From assembly GCA_050950425.1 (NCBI GenBank), contig JBMNHO010000002.1, forward strand, positions 1,302,001 through 1,366,000: a stretch of 64,000 nt of DNA, in the 5' to 3' direction. Positions 49,391 to 57,926 of the stretch are shown piece after piece. A model generated the notes under the pieces. The model worked only from the letters and a program-made list of their open reading frames with translations, had not been told where the DNA came from and ran no database searches. Numbering within the stretch: position 1 is the stretch's first letter; every line of letters begins with the position of its first letter. The stretch is from RGIG529 sp050950425. Its GTDB lineage: Bacteria; Bacillota; Clostridia; Oscillospirales; Oscillospiraceae. The position numbers and the translations under genes are program-made.

Positions 49391-51475
49391 ATGCCGAGGC
49401 AAGTATCGTTAGAAAACACTAGAAACATTGGAATTATGGCCCACATCGATGCGGGCAAAACCACTACAACAGAGCGTATTCTTTACTATACCGGTGTCAA
49501 CTACAAAATTGGCGAGACCCACGAGGGAACAGCCACAATGGACTGGATGGCACAGGAGCAGGAACGTGGCATTACCATTACTTCCGCGGCAACCACATGC
49601 TTTTGGAAGGATCATCGTATCAACATCATTGATACACCGGGCCACGTGGATTTCACGGTAGAAGTGGAGCGGTCTTTGCGGGTGTTGGACGGTTCTGTAA
49701 CCGTCATGTGCGCCAAGGGCGGCGTGGAGCCCCAGTCGGAGACTGTCTGGCGCCAAGCGGATCATTACGGTGTTCCCCGTATGATTTATGTCAACAAAAT
49801 GGATATTATGGGTGCCGATTTCTATAATGTCCTGCATATGGTTGAGGATCGGCTCAAATGCAACGCGGTTCCCATTCAGCTGCCCATCGGAACAGAAGAC
49901 GTGTTCAAGGGCATCATTGACCTTGTGGATATGAATGCGGACGTATACTATGACGATCTGGGCAAGGACATGCGGGTGGAGGAAATCCCCGAAGAAATGA
50001 AGGAAATTGCCCAGGAATACCGCGTCAAGCTGCTGGAATCGATTTCCGATTTTGATGACGAGATCATGGAAAAGTATTTGAACGGGGAAGAAATCTCTAC
50101 AGAATCCATCCGTCAGGCCATTCGTGCCGCTACGGTTGCGACGAAGATGATTCCCGTCACTTGCGGCACGTCTTACCGCAATAAAGGCGTCCAGAAACTG
50201 CTGGATGCCATCGTGGATTATATGCCGGCGCCCACCGATGTCAAAGACATCGCAGGCACCGACCCGCAAACCGGGGAAGAGAGCAGCCGTCCCTCCAGCG
50301 ACGACGCGCCTTTTTCCGCCCTTGCGTTTAAGATCATGACAGACCCGTTTGTGGGTCGTCTGTCCTTCTTCCGTGTGTATTCCGGCCATGTTTCGGCGGG
50401 TTCCACCGTGATCAACTCCACAAAGGGGCAGAAAGAGCGGTTTGGCCGTATTTTGCAGATGCACGCGAACCACAGGGAGGACGTCCAGGAAGTGTACTCC
50501 GGCGACATCGCGGCGGCTGTCGGCCTGAAGAACACCACAACGGGAGATACGCTTTGCGACGAAAAGCATCCCATCATCCTGGAGTCTATGGAGTTCCCGG
50601 AGCCGGTCATTCGCGTGGCCATTGAGCCGAAAACAAAGGCGGGCCAGGAGAAAATGGGCATTGCCCTTGTGAAGCTGGCCGAAGAAGACCCTACCTTTAA
50701 AACATATACCGACGAGGAAACGGGGCAGACCATCATCGCCGGCATGGGCGAGCTGCATCTGGAGATCATCGTGGATCGCCTGCTTCGTGAATTTAAGGTA
50801 GAGGCCAACGTGGGCGCGCCTCAGGTCGCCTACAAAGAGACCATTCGGAAGTCTGTGGAGCAGGACACCAAATATGCCAGACAGTCCGGCGGCAAGGGCC
50901 AGTACGGCCACGTTAAAATCCGGGTGGAGCCCAATGAGTCGGGCAAGGGCTACGAGTTTATCAACAATATCACAGGCGGCGTGGTTCCCAAGGAATATAT
51001 CCCCGCCATTGATCAGGGCATCAAGGGCGCGATGCAGGCCGGTGTACTGGCAGGCTATCCCGTTGTAGATGTCAAGGTGACGCTGTATGATGGATCTTAC
51101 CACGAAGTGGACTCCTCCGAAATGGCCTTTAAAATTGCAGGTTCCATGGCGTTCAAGGAAGCCTGCAAGAAAGCCGGCCCTGTTCTTCTGGAGCCCATTA
51201 TGAAGGTTTCCGTCACGGTGCCGGAAGAGTATATGGGCGACGTGATCGGCGACCTCAATGCCCGCCGGGGACAGATCCAGGGGATGGAGGCCAGATCCGG
51301 CGCCCAGCAGATTGACGCGATTGTGCCGCTGTCCGAAATGTTTGGATATGCGACAGATATGCGCTCCAAAACCCAGGGCCGCGGCCAGTATGCCATGGAG
51401 CCCAGTCATTATGTGGAACTGCCCAAGTCCCTTCAGGAGAAAATCATCGACACCCGGGGCGGCAGCCGCTTTTAA
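49391..51475 (+). CDS. fusA: Elongation factor G
   Basis: Canonical translocase of the ribosome, 694 residues. G1 AHIDAGKTTTTERI, switch II IIDTPGHVDF with the catalytic His, and G4 VNKMD are intact, in contrast to the paralogue at 21536. Domain IV and the C-terminal EEYMGDVIGDLNARRGQIQGM are standard. The ATG at 49391 (MPRQVSLENTRNIGIMA) follows TTAGGAGCAATTAGA; the open frame upstream lacks similarity. It is the third gene of the str operon. A G/C hairpin without T-run (49289-49306) lies in the gap to rpsG. Confidence 0.98.
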   Translation: MPRQVSLENTRNIGIMAHIDAGKTTTTERILYYTGVNYKIGETHEGTATMDWMAQEQERGITITSAATTCFWKDHRINIIDTPGHVDFTVEVERSLRVLDGSVTVMCAKGGVEPQSETVWRQADHYGVPRMIYVNKMDIMGADFYNVLHMVEDRLKCNAVPIQLPIGTEDVFKGIIDLVDMNADVYYDDLGKDMRVEEIPEEMKEIAQEYRVKLLESISDFDDEIMEKYLNGEEISTESIRQAIRAATVATKMIPVTCGTSYRNKGVQKLLDAIVDYMPAPTDVKDIAGTDPQTGEESSRPSSDDAPFSALAFKIMTDPFVGRLSFFRVYSGHVSAGSTVINSTKGQKERFGRILQMHANHREDVQEVYSGDIAAAVGLKNTTTGDTLCDEKHPIILESMEFPEPVIRVAIEPKTKAGQEKMGIALVKLAEEDPTFKTYTDEETGQTIIAGMGELHLEIIVDRLLREFKVEANVGAPQVAYKETIRKSVEQDTKYARQSGGKGQYGHVKIRVEPNESGKGYEFINNITGGVVPKEYIPAIDQGIKGAMQAGVLAGYPVVDVKVTLYDGSYHEVDSSEMAFKIAGSMAFKEACKKAGPVLLEPIMKVSVTVPEEYMGDVIGDLNARRGQIQGMEARSGAQQIDAIVPLSEMFGYATDMRSKTQGRGQYAMEPSHYVELPKSLQEKIIDTRGGSRF

Positions 51476-51483
51476 AATTGTGG

Positions 51484-51512
51484 TTGCATTCCGGCCTGTA
51501 ATACTGTAAAAT
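51484..51512 (+). promoter_or_regulatory. Possible internal promoter of tuf
   Basis: TTGCAT (51484-51489), 17-base spacer, TAAAAT (51507-51512), in the fusA-tuf gap. An extra promoter for tuf is plausible given its high demand. Confidence 0.5.
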
Positions 51513-51578
51513 ATCAAAAAGCAATCAGAGCGTTTATAAAAAATCGAAATATAAAAATCAATAAGGAGGCTCAACCAA

Positions 51579-52775
51579 ATGGCAAAGCAGAAGTTCGAAA
51601 GAACCAAACCTCACGTAAATATCGGCACCATTGGTCACGTCGATCACGGCAAGACCACTTTGACCGCGGCAATCACCAGATATCTGTCCTTCGGAGGCAA
51701 CGCTAAGTTTGAAGCATATGATATGATCGACAAGGCACCGGAAGAGAGAGAACGCGGCATCACCATTAACACATCCCACGTGGAATATGAGACGGAAAAC
51801 CGTCACTATGCCCACGTGGACTGCCCGGGCCACGCCGACTATATCAAAAACATGATCACCGGCGCCGCGCAGATGGACGGCGCGATTCTGGTGATCGCGG
51901 CTTCCGACGGCCCCATGGCACAAACCCGTGAGCACATCCTGCTGGCCCGCCAGGTTGGCGTGCCCGCAATCGTTGTATTTTTGAACAAGGTTGACCAGGT
52001 TGACGACGAAGAGCTGCTGGAGCTGGTTGAGATGGAAGTGCGTGAACTGCTGTCCACATACGACTTCCCCGGCGACGACATTCCTGTCATCAAGGGGTCT
52101 GCTTTGCAGGCGCTGGAGTCTGACGACCCCAATTCTCCCGAATATGCTTGCATCAAGGAACTGATGGCTGCGGTTGACAGCTACATCCCCACTCCGGAGC
52201 GGAAAGCCGACCTGCCCTTCCTGATGCCTGTGGAAGACGTGTTCACCATCACCGGCCGCGGCACCGTCGCAACCGGCCGTGTGGAGCGTGGCGTTGTGAA
52301 GATGGGTGATAAAGTTCATATCGTTGGCCTGATGGAGGAAGCAAAGGAAACCACCATCACCGGCATTGAAATGTTCCGCAAGCTGCTGGATTACGCAGAG
52401 GCCGGTGACAACATCGGTACGCTGCTCCGCGGCATTGACAAGACCGAGATCGAGCGCGGTCAGGTTCTGGCAAAGCCCGGCTCCATTCATCCGAGAACCA
52501 AGTTCCGCGGCCAAGTTTACGTTCTGTCCAAGGATGAAGGCGGCCGTCACACCCCGTTTTTCAACAACTATCGTCCCCAGTTCTATTTCCGTACCACCGA
52601 TGTAACCGGTGTCATCTCTTTGCCGGAAGGCGTTGAGATGTGCATGCCCGGCGACAACGTGGAAATGGACGTTGAGCTGATCACCCCCATCGCCATCGAG
52701 AACGGTCTGCGTTTCGCCATTCGCGAAGGCGGCAGAACCGTGGGTTCCGGCGTTGTTATTGAAACAAAGGAATAA
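51579..52775 (+). CDS. tuf: Elongation factor Tu
   Basis: GTPase that delivers aminoacyl-tRNA to the ribosome; 398 residues. GHVDHGKTTL, switch II DCPGHADYIKNM with the catalytic His, and FLNKVDQVDD are present, followed by the two beta-barrel domains ending VGSGVVIETKE. AATAAGGAGGCTCAACCAA precedes the ATG. It ends the str operon with a strong terminator. Codon choice is more biased than in neighbouring genes, as expected for an abundant protein. Confidence 0.98.
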   Translation: MAKQKFERTKPHVNIGTIGHVDHGKTTLTAAITRYLSFGGNAKFEAYDMIDKAPEERERGITINTSHVEYETENRHYAHVDCPGHADYIKNMITGAAQMDGAILVIAASDGPMAQTREHILLARQVGVPAIVVFLNKVDQVDDEELLELVEMEVRELLSTYDFPGDDIPVIKGSALQALESDDPNSPEYACIKELMAAVDSYIPTPERKADLPFLMPVEDVFTITGRGTVATGRVERGVVKMGDKVHIVGLMEEAKETTITGIEMFRKLLDYAEAGDNIGTLLRGIDKTEIERGQVLAKPGSIHPRTKFRGQVYVLSKDEGGRHTPFFNNYRPQFYFRTTDVTGVISLPEGVEMCMPGDNVEMDVELITPIAIENGLRFAIREGGRTVGSGVVIETKE

Positions 52776-52784
52776 TCAAATATC

Positions 52785-52820
52785 AAAAAGCACGGCGCAT
52801 CCGCGCCGTGCTTTTTCTTT
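52785..52820 (+). terminator. Terminator of the str operon
   Basis: A 14-bp stem (52785-52798 with 52803-52816, ATCC loop) with a leading A-run and a trailing TTTTTCTTT, ten bases past the tuf stop. Confidence 0.92.
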
Positions 52821-52904
52821 GTTTGCGTTGCGGCCGCATACGCTACACCGGAAGGCTTTGCGCGTACACCTGACAAAGGAGCTGCATGCGTCGGACGGAT
52901 TGGC

Positions 52905-53390
52905 TTACGAGCCGGCAGGGCCTGTTTCCGGCATATCCAAACCATGCATCCAGCCGTCCAGCGCAGTGGTGCAGACATCCCCGCCGATGACCTTCCCCCC
53001 ATAAACGAGAAGATTGGCCTGGACATGGGCCTCTCCTGTGGGATAATTTTTAATCTCGTAGGTATACCTTGCAATTTGCTTGCCGGCGTACTGCGCCAGG
53101 TCAAACCCCTGCCCCCGCTGCAGCGCGCAGTAGGACGCGCAAGAGGTTTCCAAGTCCTGGGGCACTAAAATGGTCTCCTCCGCCAGAGGCTTTGGGTTTA
53201 CCTCCCAGCCATATTGGGAGAGATATTCAATGCGGGTCTCGTTGTTGTCCATGGTTGCAGAAGTGCGAAAGGTTTCGTGATCCAAACCGGGCCGCAGCAA
53301 CAGAACAAACAGCCCGGATAAGAATACGACTGCAAACAAAAGGGCGGCCAGCACCTTTCCGCGGTTTATTTTCGCAGTGACAATAAACAT
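52905..53390 (-). CDS. DUF4830-domain membrane-anchored protein
   Basis: A 161-residue protein with an N-terminal membrane segment (about residues 12-33) and an outside domain of the DUF4830 type: RIEYLSQYGWEVNPKPLAEE, a QGFDLAQYAGKQIARYTYEI segment, and the C-terminal VIGGDVCTTALDGWMHGL. No function is known for this family, which is common in Clostridia. It stands alone on the minus strand between tuf and the PucR/CdaR-type regulator. The ATG at 53390 follows AAAGGAGCGTTGG. No promoter was identified with confidence. Confidence 0.8.
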   Translation of the reverse strand: MFIVTAKINRGKVLAALLFAVVFLSGLFVLLLRPGLDHETFRTSATMDNNETRIEYLSQYGWEVNPKPLAEETILVPQDLETSCASYCALQRGQGFDLAQYAGKQIARYTYEIKNYPTGEAHVQANLLVYGGKVIGGDVCTTALDGWMHGLDMPETGPAGS

Positions 53391-53582
53391 AGTCCAACGC
53401 TCCTTTCCTTTTCATCACACCGTTGATATTTATGATGAATTTGGGAAAAATATACCGTCTCGCTTCATGGCTTCCCCGATATTTGGGAACAAAAAAAGAC
53501 GAAAAGAGACGAAGTGAATTTGAATGGTTACAATAAAAAAACAAGTTTTCGGCAATATTCACAACCAAATTTAAAAAAACTA

Positions 53583-53611
53583 TTGAAAAAAACAGAAAAT
53601 GATTATATAGT
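53583..53611 (+). promoter_or_regulatory. Promoter of the PucR/CdaR-type regulator
   Basis: TTGAAA (53583-53588), 17-base spacer, TATAGT (53606-53611), about 58 bases before the ATG at 53670, in a strongly A/T-rich stretch. Confidence 0.7.
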
Positions 53612-53669
53612 ATAAAAAGACTGTGCGGCGTTGCGAGGAAACGCGCACAACAAGAGGGGAGAAAAGACG

Positions 53670-54761
53670 ATGTCAAGCCGGATTTTTCAGGGGATCGTCC
53701 TGCAACTCAAAGCATCTGCAAACAACACCATTGGAATCATAGACGCGGAAGGCAATGTCATTGCATGCAGTGACATTTCAAAAATCGGAGAACACTGGTT
53801 TGATGGAGCCGAGGCTGTTCGAAAAGCCGGTGACGCGGTGGCTGCCTGGAATGGATGGAGCTTTCGTCAGCTGTCCGATTGGAACGGCCAGTTTGATTAT
53901 GCCGCGTTCGCAAAAGGGGAAGAAACCGAAAGCGGCGTTATTTGCTCCATGGCCGCGGTTGCATTGAACAATGGCAAAACATATTATGAGGAAAAGCACG
54001 ATAAGGCGACGTTTATCAAAAACATTATTTCCGATAATATTCTGCTGGGGGATATCTATATTCGCGCAAAGGAGCTGCATGTTGCTTCAGAGGTGCCGAG
54101 GGGCGTGCTGCTGATTCGGCAGACAGAGCGTGTGGATCCCGCCGCGCTGGATATCATCCAAACTTTATTCCCTGACAAGCAAGCCGATTTTGTTTTATCC
54201 GTGAGCGAAAACGAGATCGCGGTGATCAAACAAATGCCGGAAGATTCGGACAGCAAAGAACTGAATCAGATGGCGGAAACAATGGAAGAAACGCTGGGGC
54301 GGGAGCTGCAGCTGAAATGCGCCATCGGCATTGGTTCCGTGGTCACGCATTTGCGGGATCTTGCCAGGGCATATAAAGAGGCGCAGGTCGCCATAGATGT
54401 GGGCAAGGTCTTTGAAACGGAAAAGACCATCATCAATTATGAAAATTTGGGGATTGGCCGGCTGATTTATCAGCTGCCGACCACTCTTTGCGAGATGTTT
54501 TTGCAGGAGATTTTCAAAAAGAGTCCCATCGACGCCTTGGATTCCGAAACGCTGTTTACCATCAATAAATTCTTTGAAAACAATTTAAATGTTTCAGAGA
54601 CCGCGCGGAAGCTGTTTGTGCATCGAAACACTCTGGTGTACCGGCTGGAGAAGATCAAAAAGCTGACAGGGCTGGATCTGCGGGAATTTGACGATGCCAT
54701 TACGTTTAAAGTGGCGCTGATGGTCAAAAAATACCTGGTTTCCAGAGGCGTGGAATCATAA
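53670..54761 (+). CDS. PucR/CdaR-type transcriptional regulator upstream of ftsEX
   Basis: A 363-residue regulator. The N-terminal part (IFQGIVLQLKASANNTIGII, DAEGNVIACSD) resembles the putative sugar-diacid sensor of CdaR but is followed by a GGDEF-like/PucR middle region and ends in a PucR-type helix-turn-helix (NNLNVSETARKLFVHRNTLV, then YRLEKIKKLTGLDLREFDDA). Ligand and targets are unknown. No carbohydrate genes are nearby; the gene precedes ftsE by 87 bases on the same strand, an arrangement I know from other Clostridia, so it may influence division or wall hydrolysis genes. The ATG at 53670 (MSSRIFQG) follows AGAGGGGAGAAAAGACG. Confidence 0.85.
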   Translation: MSSRIFQGIVLQLKASANNTIGIIDAEGNVIACSDISKIGEHWFDGAEAVRKAGDAVAAWNGWSFRQLSDWNGQFDYAAFAKGEETESGVICSMAAVALNNGKTYYEEKHDKATFIKNIISDNILLGDIYIRAKELHVASEVPRGVLLIRQTERVDPAALDIIQTLFPDKQADFVLSVSENEIAVIKQMPEDSDSKELNQMAETMEETLGRELQLKCAIGIGSVVTHLRDLARAYKEAQVAIDVGKVFETEKTIINYENLGIGRLIYQLPTTLCEMFLQEIFKKSPIDALDSETLFTINKFFENNLNVSETARKLFVHRNTLVYRLEKIKKLTGLDLREFDDAITFKVALMVKKYLVSRGVES

Positions 54762-54848
54762 CGGGCGCAAGAGCGGAGGCAGAGTCCGCGGCTTTTAAGA
54801 GGGCCTTTGTTCCTGTGGGTCGTGGTTTGTTTTCGCGAAGGAGAAAAA

Positions 54849-55538
54849 ATGGTACGTTTAATCGGAGTGTATAAATCATATGAAAATGGAGTCAGGGCGC
54901 TGAAAGGTGTCAATTTACGGATTGACGATGGGGAGTTTGCTTTTTTAGTTGGCCCGTCCGGATCCGGAAAATCCACAATTGTCAAGCTGATCACCGCGGA
55001 GATCGCCCCCACAGAAGGCAAGCTGCTGGTGAACGGGTACAATGTAAACCAGATGCGGGCGTCTCAGATTCCATACATGCGGCGAACGCTGGGCGTTGTG
55101 TTTCAGGATTTTCGTCTCATCGAGAACAAGACGGTTTATGAAAACCTGACCTTTGCCATGCGTGTGGTAGGCGCCTCCAATGCGGAGATCAAGAAAAGAG
55201 TGCCTTACGTTTTGGATCTGGTGGGGCTGGATAAAAAAACCCGGCGGCTGCCAAACGAGCTGTCTGGCGGCGAGCAGCAGCGTGTGGCCATCGCGAGGGC
55301 CTTGGTGAACAACCCCAGCATGATCGTGGCGGATGAGCCCACAGGGAACCTAGACCCCGCCCGCAGCTTGGAAATTATGATGCTGCTGGAGCGCATCAAC
55401 GCGCTGGGGACGACAACCCTTGTGGTCACCCATGAAAAAGAGCTGGTCAATCGTTTTTCCAAACGGGTCGTGGCCATTGACGACGGCCGGATTGTCAGTG
55501 ATGGAATGGATGGGTATTACAATTATGAAACGATATAG
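54849..55538 (+). CDS. ftsE: Cell division ATP-binding protein FtsE
   Basis: ATPase of the FtsEX complex, which transmits ATP hydrolysis across the membrane to activate wall hydrolases. The 229-residue protein has Walker A VGPSGSGKSTIVKL, Q-loop VFQDFRLI, signature LSGGEQQRVAIARAL, Walker B MIVADEPTGNLDP and the H-loop VVTHEKELV. The ATG at 54849 follows GAAGGAGAAAAA. The ftsX start lies 14 bases inside its end. Confidence 0.96.
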   Translation: MVRLIGVYKSYENGVRALKGVNLRIDDGEFAFLVGPSGSGKSTIVKLITAEIAPTEGKLLVNGYNVNQMRASQIPYMRRTLGVVFQDFRLIENKTVYENLTFAMRVVGASNAEIKKRVPYVLDLVGLDKKTRRLPNELSGGEQQRVAIARALVNNPSMIVADEPTGNLDPARSLEIMMLLERINALGTTTLVVTHEKELVNRFSKRVVAIDDGRIVSDGMDGYYNYETI

Positions 55539-56412
55539 ACTTGGATACTTCCTGGCGGAAGGGGTAAGGGGCATTTTCATTCATGGCTTCATGTCTTTCG
55601 CGGCGGTGGTGTCTACGGTTGCATGCCTGCTGATTATGGGAAGTTTCACCTTGGTTGCGGTAAACTTGGGCGCTTCATTGACAAATTTGGAGCAGCAAAA
55701 TGAGGTTTTGGCCTATGTAGATGAAACTCTGTCGGATGAAGAGGCGAAAGCCGTCGAATCGCAGCTGTCCTCCATCCCCAATGTGCTAAGCTGCCAGTTT
55801 GTCAGCCGGGAGCAGGCCATGCAGGAATTTGTGGCGGACAAAGAGGACAACAGTATTTATCAAAGCCTGCCGGCAGACATTCTGCGACATCGATACCGCA
55901 TTCGCTTGGAAAACATTGCGGAGATGTCCCAGACGTTGGAACAGATCAAAGCGACCTCCGGCATTGCAGATGTCAACGCGCTTTTGGAGGTGTCTCACGG
56001 GTTTTTGACGGTGCGCAATATTGTGGGAGGTGTGGCGTTGATTTTGATTGTGGTGCTTTTTGTCATATCGATCTTTATCATTTCAAACACCATACGGCTC
56101 GCCACCTTTGCAAGAAGAGATGAGATTGCCATTATGAAAATGGTGGGAGCGACCAATTGGTTCATCCGATGGCCTTTTATTTATGAAGGGCTGATTTTAG
56201 GGCTTTTGGGCGCCGTCATCGCGTTTTTTTGCCAATGGGGTATTTATACGGTCCTTGGAAGGGCCATTGCATCGTCGGACACGATGACGCTGTTTACGGT
56301 TCTCCCGTTTCAGCGCATGGCGCTCATCGTAGGAGGATTTTTCATGGGGACGGGGCTGCTGGTGGGCGTCGGCGGGAGTCTTTTAACCATTCGGAAGTTT
56401 TTAAAGGTTTAA
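55525..56412 (+). CDS. ftsX: Cell division protein FtsX
   Basis: Membrane partner of FtsE, 295 residues. One membrane segment near residues 20-45 is followed by a large extracellular loop (about 50-165), then three membrane segments; the SNTIRLATFARRDEIAIMKMVGATNWFIRWPF stretch is the MacB/FtsX family core that couples to the ATPase (shown here in parts: TIRLATFARRDEIAIMK and VGATNWFIRWPF). The ATG at 55525 overlaps ftsE by 14 bases and has only a weak ribosome site, so it is probably translated by coupling. The gene for a likely FtsEX-controlled hydrolase follows. Confidence 0.95.
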   Translation: MKRYRLGYFLAEGVRGIFIHGFMSFAAVVSTVACLLIMGSFTLVAVNLGASLTNLEQQNEVLAYVDETLSDEEAKAVESQLSSIPNVLSCQFVSREQAMQEFVADKEDNSIYQSLPADILRHRYRIRLENIAEMSQTLEQIKATSGIADVNALLEVSHGFLTVRNIVGGVALILIVVLFVISIFIISNTIRLATFARRDEIAIMKMVGATNWFIRWPFIYEGLILGLLGAVIAFFCQWGIYTVLGRAIASSDTMTLFTVLPFQRMALIVGGFFMGTGLLVGVGGSLLTIRKFLKV

Positions 56413-56496
56413 CCCCGTGGCTGATATAAGAACCGGCGCCGCAAAAGGCGCAAAAGATATTACAATAAAAAGGTTAACACAATAAGGAGGTGCCAG

Positions 56497-57798
56497 TTGT
56501 TGCAAAAGCGAGTGAAGTATGTAGGGAAAAGACGTTGGTTCGTCGGAATCATGGCTTGCTTGTTGGCGGCGGCGTTGCTTCTGCCTTTGGTGGCATATGT
56601 AATGGGGCCAGCAGGTGCCGTGACCCAATCGGAAATTAACAAGCTGAAGCAAAACGCGGCCAATTTAGACGCGCAGAAAAACGAACTTTCCACCAAGATC
56701 GGTGTATTGTCTCAAGACAAAGCGAAGGCGGTGGAGCAGAAAAGAGCGCTGGACGAGCAAAATGCCGTCCTCCAGTCGGAAATTGATACGATTACACAAA
56801 TGATTGAGAAATACACCGCTTTGATCGATGAAAAGCAGATAGAGCTGGAAGAGGCCCAGCGCAAGGAGGCGGTGCAGTTTGAGCTGTTTTGCCGGCGGGT
56901 GCGCTCCATGGAAGAGAGCGGAACAGATTCTTATGCCGCTGTCCTGTTTGGAGCCAAAGATTTCAGCGACTTGCTGGATCGGGTTACCTTTATCCAGGAA
57001 GTGGTGGAATATGACAACAACATTATGCAGCTGCTGGCTGCCACCCGCCAAAAGATAGCGGACACCAAGGCGGAGCTGCAAACGAACAAGCAAGAGCAGG
57101 AAACGGCCAAAGGGAAGCTGCAGGAAAAAAAGGCGGAGCTTGGGCAGCAAATTGCCGCCGCCTCGGACTTGGTAAAGCAAATGGAAGCCCAGAGCGACAG
57201 CTACCAAGTGGCGCTGCGGCAGCTTGCGGAAGAGGAAGACGCCATCTCCGCGCAGATCGACCAAAAGGTGGCCGAGCTGGAAAGACAGCAGGAGGCAGAG
57301 CGCCAGGCGAAAGCAAAGGCCCAAGCAAAGGCCCAGTCTCAGACCAAAAATCAGACGCAAAATCAGACCCAAAACCAAAACCAGAGCCAAGGGAACACGA
57401 CCGCCAGCAGCTCCGGGTATTTGTGGCCCCTCAGCGGGTATACCCGCATTTCATCCGGATACGGCGGGAGAACCCATCCCATTGCAGGCGTTTGGAGAAT
57501 ACATAACGGGATTGACATTCCGGCGCCGGCGGGAACACCCATTCGCGCCACCAAAAGCGGCCAGGTCATCGTGTCGGCTTATGGGGGGTCTTATGGCAAC
57601 TATGTCAGCATCAGCCATGGTGGAGGCAACTCTTCCCTTTATGCGCACATGTCCAGACGGGCGGTCAGCGCCGGGCAAACCGTGCAGCAGGGGCAGGTGA
57701 TCGGCTATGTCGGCACCACGGGAAGCTCGACAGGGAACCATCTGCATTTTGAAATTAAGGTAGGCGGAAACCGGATCAATCCCGCAAGCGTGTTTTAA
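56497..57798 (+). CDS. EnvC-like M23 peptidoglycan hydrolase/activator
   Basis: A 433-residue secreted protein. After a signal segment (about 14-40) comes a long coiled coil (about 45-290) typical of EnvC/PcsB/CwlO partners of FtsX, then a low-complexity Gln/Asn/Lys linker (AKAKAQAKAQSQTKNQTQNQ and on), and a C-terminal LytM/M23 domain. The zinc ligands are intact: HNGIDIPAPAGTPI (HxxxD) and GNHLHFEI (HxH), so it may be an active endopeptidase, unlike E. coli EnvC. The start is TTG at 56497 or 56500; AAGGAGG is well placed for either. Its place right after ftsEX suggests activation by FtsEX. Confidence 0.92.
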   Translation: MLQKRVKYVGKRRWFVGIMACLLAAALLLPLVAYVMGPAGAVTQSEINKLKQNAANLDAQKNELSTKIGVLSQDKAKAVEQKRALDEQNAVLQSEIDTITQMIEKYTALIDEKQIELEEAQRKEAVQFELFCRRVRSMEESGTDSYAAVLFGAKDFSDLLDRVTFIQEVVEYDNNIMQLLAATRQKIADTKAELQTNKQEQETAKGKLQEKKAELGQQIAAASDLVKQMEAQSDSYQVALRQLAEEEDAISAQIDQKVAELERQQEAERQAKAKAQAKAQSQTKNQTQNQTQNQNQSQGNTTASSSGYLWPLSGYTRISSGYGGRTHPIAGVWRIHNGIDIPAPAGTPIRATKSGQVIVSAYGGSYGNYVSISHGGGNSSLYAHMSRRAVSAGQTVQQGQVIGYVGTTGSSTGNHLHFEIKVGGNRINPASVF

Positions 57799-57857
57799 TC
57801 TATTTGTTTTGGGCATGATCGGGTCAAGCGGTGCATAGCATTGAATTGATTACATAC

Positions 57858-57890
57858 GGGGTGCAAGGGGGTTCCTCCTTGCGCCCCTTT
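57858..57890 (+). terminator. Terminator-like hairpin before ctpA
   Basis: A 13-bp stem with two G-T pairs (57858-57870 with 57875-57887) followed by TTT. The short T-run suggests partial termination between the M23 gene and ctpA. Confidence 0.55.
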
Positions 57891-57926
57891 GTGCATGTGC
57901 TTGCGCTGAGAGTGAGGAATGAAAGC

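Noticed and set aside
49409..51607. 732-codon open frame antisense to fusA
   Set aside because: It mirrors the codon pattern of the highly biased fusA gene, has no ribosome site or homology, and its product is a His/Arg-rich shadow.
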